A stretch of DNA of 6,468 nucleotides from Robiginitomaculum sp. (GTDB lineage Bacteria; Pseudomonadota; Alphaproteobacteria; Caulobacterales; Maricaulaceae), in NCBI GenBank assembly GCA_027071965.1, contig JALSYJ010000351.1, positions 1 to 6,468 on the forward strand. The letters run 5' to 3'. The translations under genes were made by a program, and so were the position numbers. Positions 5,417 through 6,468 of this stretch are shown here, piece after piece (the stretch's first letter is position 1; each line of letters begins with the position of its first letter). The notes beneath the pieces are model-generated. The model did not search any database. It was not told the DNA's origin and worked only from the letters and a program-made list of their open reading frames with translations.

Positions 5417-6468
5417 CTAACCCCGCAAATAAGCCATATCCGGGTTATTTTTGCGCCAAATAACATTGTCCATCATAAAATGATGAATATTGATGAAGCC
5501 GGTAATGGTGGCAAAATAAATCGTTGGCCCTAACGCCTCCTCATCCCAGTATAAATTCTGATCCAGCCAGTCAGGGGCAATATGAAACCCTATCCAGCCC
5601 AGAACCAGCGCAATCGCTGCCACCCCTGCCAATTGGCGAAATACCGTGAGCTTTGTGGCTCCTGCGTGTGATCGCGCCCGTCCCCGCTCCAATAGATAGA
5701 CAAAGAACAGATACTGCACCGAATGCAAGGCCGGGATCAGATAACTGAACGCCTCATTCAAACCCGTCCATACCACCCACAAATACAGGGTAATGAACAG
5801 GCCTGACACCGGAGCTATTGGCGGAAACTTGCGCAATAGAACGAATTTACGCACCAAAATGCCAATGGCGCCAATTCCTGATGATACGAACAGGACAAAC
5901 ATCACATCAATCGGAATTTGCCCAAATCCCATAGCCATATATTCGACCCCATCCATCTCAAAAGGTACCCGCTCGGCCATTGGCATGGTCCAGGCATAAA
6001 TCCAGGTGATCAGACAATGGGCAATGATCAAATTACTTTCCAGCTTTGAGTAAAACACTCCACGACGCGCCGAAAGTACCGAAAAAGCACCATAGCCCTG
6101 CTTTACATAATGCCACCCCACCAGAATGAACATAAACTGCATCATACCAGCAGCCATTAAACCAGAGGAAAACACAAATATACCAACCACCCACAATAGT
6201 AATAAGAACGGCAATACCAGCCCTGCCATCACATAGCGTATCTGCTCCGGGCGTTCATAACCCTTCCCTTTGATTTTATTGATAAAATCACGATAGAAAA
6301 TCTGATAAGTTACCATAAAGTGCGGATCATTGATCACATAGGCCAGCCAGATGCTGGCAACTCCGACCAGGCCGGCTTCGGCCTCCTTGCCATCGGGTGC
6401 AAACAACAGGCACAAAGGCAGAAGAATTATTGACAGTCCACCGGCAGCAAAGAACTCGGCGGTTCTGG
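5417..6468 (-). CDS. Unrecognised polytopic membrane protein with conserved-looking His motifs, 5' end outside window
   Basis: The frame is open from the window edge to TAG 5419-5417, giving 349 visible residues (first full codon at 6466). No start is needed inside the window: the in-frame TTG at 6415 has coding sequence before it that reads as membrane helix. About eight or nine hydrophobic segments are visible, at roughly 8-24, 32-45, 79-104, 107-117, 145-160, 185-205, 217-237, 245-258 and 280-298. Four motifs with histidine stand out: NDPHFMVTYQIFY (46-58), GWHYVKQGYG (117-126), ALHSVQYLFFVY (246-257) and NIHHFMMDNVIWRKNNP (326-342). I recall uncharacterised bacterial membrane proteins sharing a PHF..TY start and HHF..D..IW end, but cannot name a family. 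The histidines could bind a metal, as in membrane oxygenases or desaturases; that is speculation. The stop codon lies two bases from a family A repeat. Confidence 0.75.
   Translation of the reverse strand, partial: RTAEFFAAGGLSIILLPLCLLFAPDGKEAEAGLVGVASIWLAYVINDPHFMVTYQIFYRDFINKIKGKGYERPEQIRYVMAGLVLPFLLLLWVVGIFVFSSGLMAAGMMQFMFILVGWHYVKQGYGAFSVLSARRGVFYSKLESNLIIAHCLITWIYAWTMPMAERVPFEMDGVEYMAMGFGQIPIDVMFVLFVSSGIGAIGILVRKFVLLRKFPPIAPVSGLFITLYLWVVWTGLNEAFSYLIPALHSVQYLFFVYLLERGRARSHAGATKLTVFRQLAGVAAIALVLGWIGFHIAPDWLDQNLYWDEEALGPTIYFATITGFINIHHFMMDNVIWRKNNPDMAYLRG

Noticed and set aside
6413..6415. TTG at 6415 as start of the last membrane protein
   Set aside because: The frame continues upstream to the window edge with hydrophobic coding sequence and no stop, so the true start is probably outside the window.

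Overview
The window looks like chromosomal DNA from an alphaproteobacterium, probably marine or salt-adapted. The best lineage marker is a DUF2336 protein, a family I know mainly from Alphaproteobacteria. A multisubunit Mrp-type Na+/H+ antiporter fits a sodium-rich habitat. Order and genus cannot be fixed from the sequence alone.

Layout. Positions 1-2622 hold a tightly packed minus-strand operon for a cation/proton antiporter, transcribed mnhE - mnhF - mnhG - [MrpA C-terminal domains fused to mnhB] - mnhC. It leaves the window inside mnhC; mnhD-type subunits are expected beyond position 1. Positions 2623-3160 are noncoding. The part next to mnhE carries a TTGACA box and a long dyad that look like a promoter/operator. 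The rest is filled by two copies of a dispersed palindromic repeat (family A), one of them interrupted by three tandem copies of a second repeat (family B). Then come a minus-strand DUF2336 gene (3161-4372), a minus-strand DoxX-like membrane protein gene (4465-4872), a divergent plus-strand msrB (4952-5323), a third family A repeat (5324-5414), and the 3' part of a minus-strand gene for an unrecognised polytopic membrane protein (5417 to the window end).

How the genes fit together. MnhE, F, G, the MrpA C-terminal/B fusion and C are membrane subunits of one antiporter. The order E-F-G-(A C-terminus)-B-C matches the ion-translocation module of membrane-bound hydrogenases (MbhA to MbhG) rather than the classical mrpABCDEFG order. 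DoxX-like and MsrB sit head to head and may both relate to redox or oxidative stress, but that is inference from context. The DUF2336 gene and the last membrane protein have no assignable function.

The most unusual content is the repeat system: three copies of a roughly 90-bp palindromic element, two of them abutting stop codons of minus-strand genes and one split by a REP-like GTAG-hairpin array. A second point of interest is an apparent long insertion in MnhC between its second and third membrane segments. No tRNA, rRNA, CRISPR array or transposase was seen.
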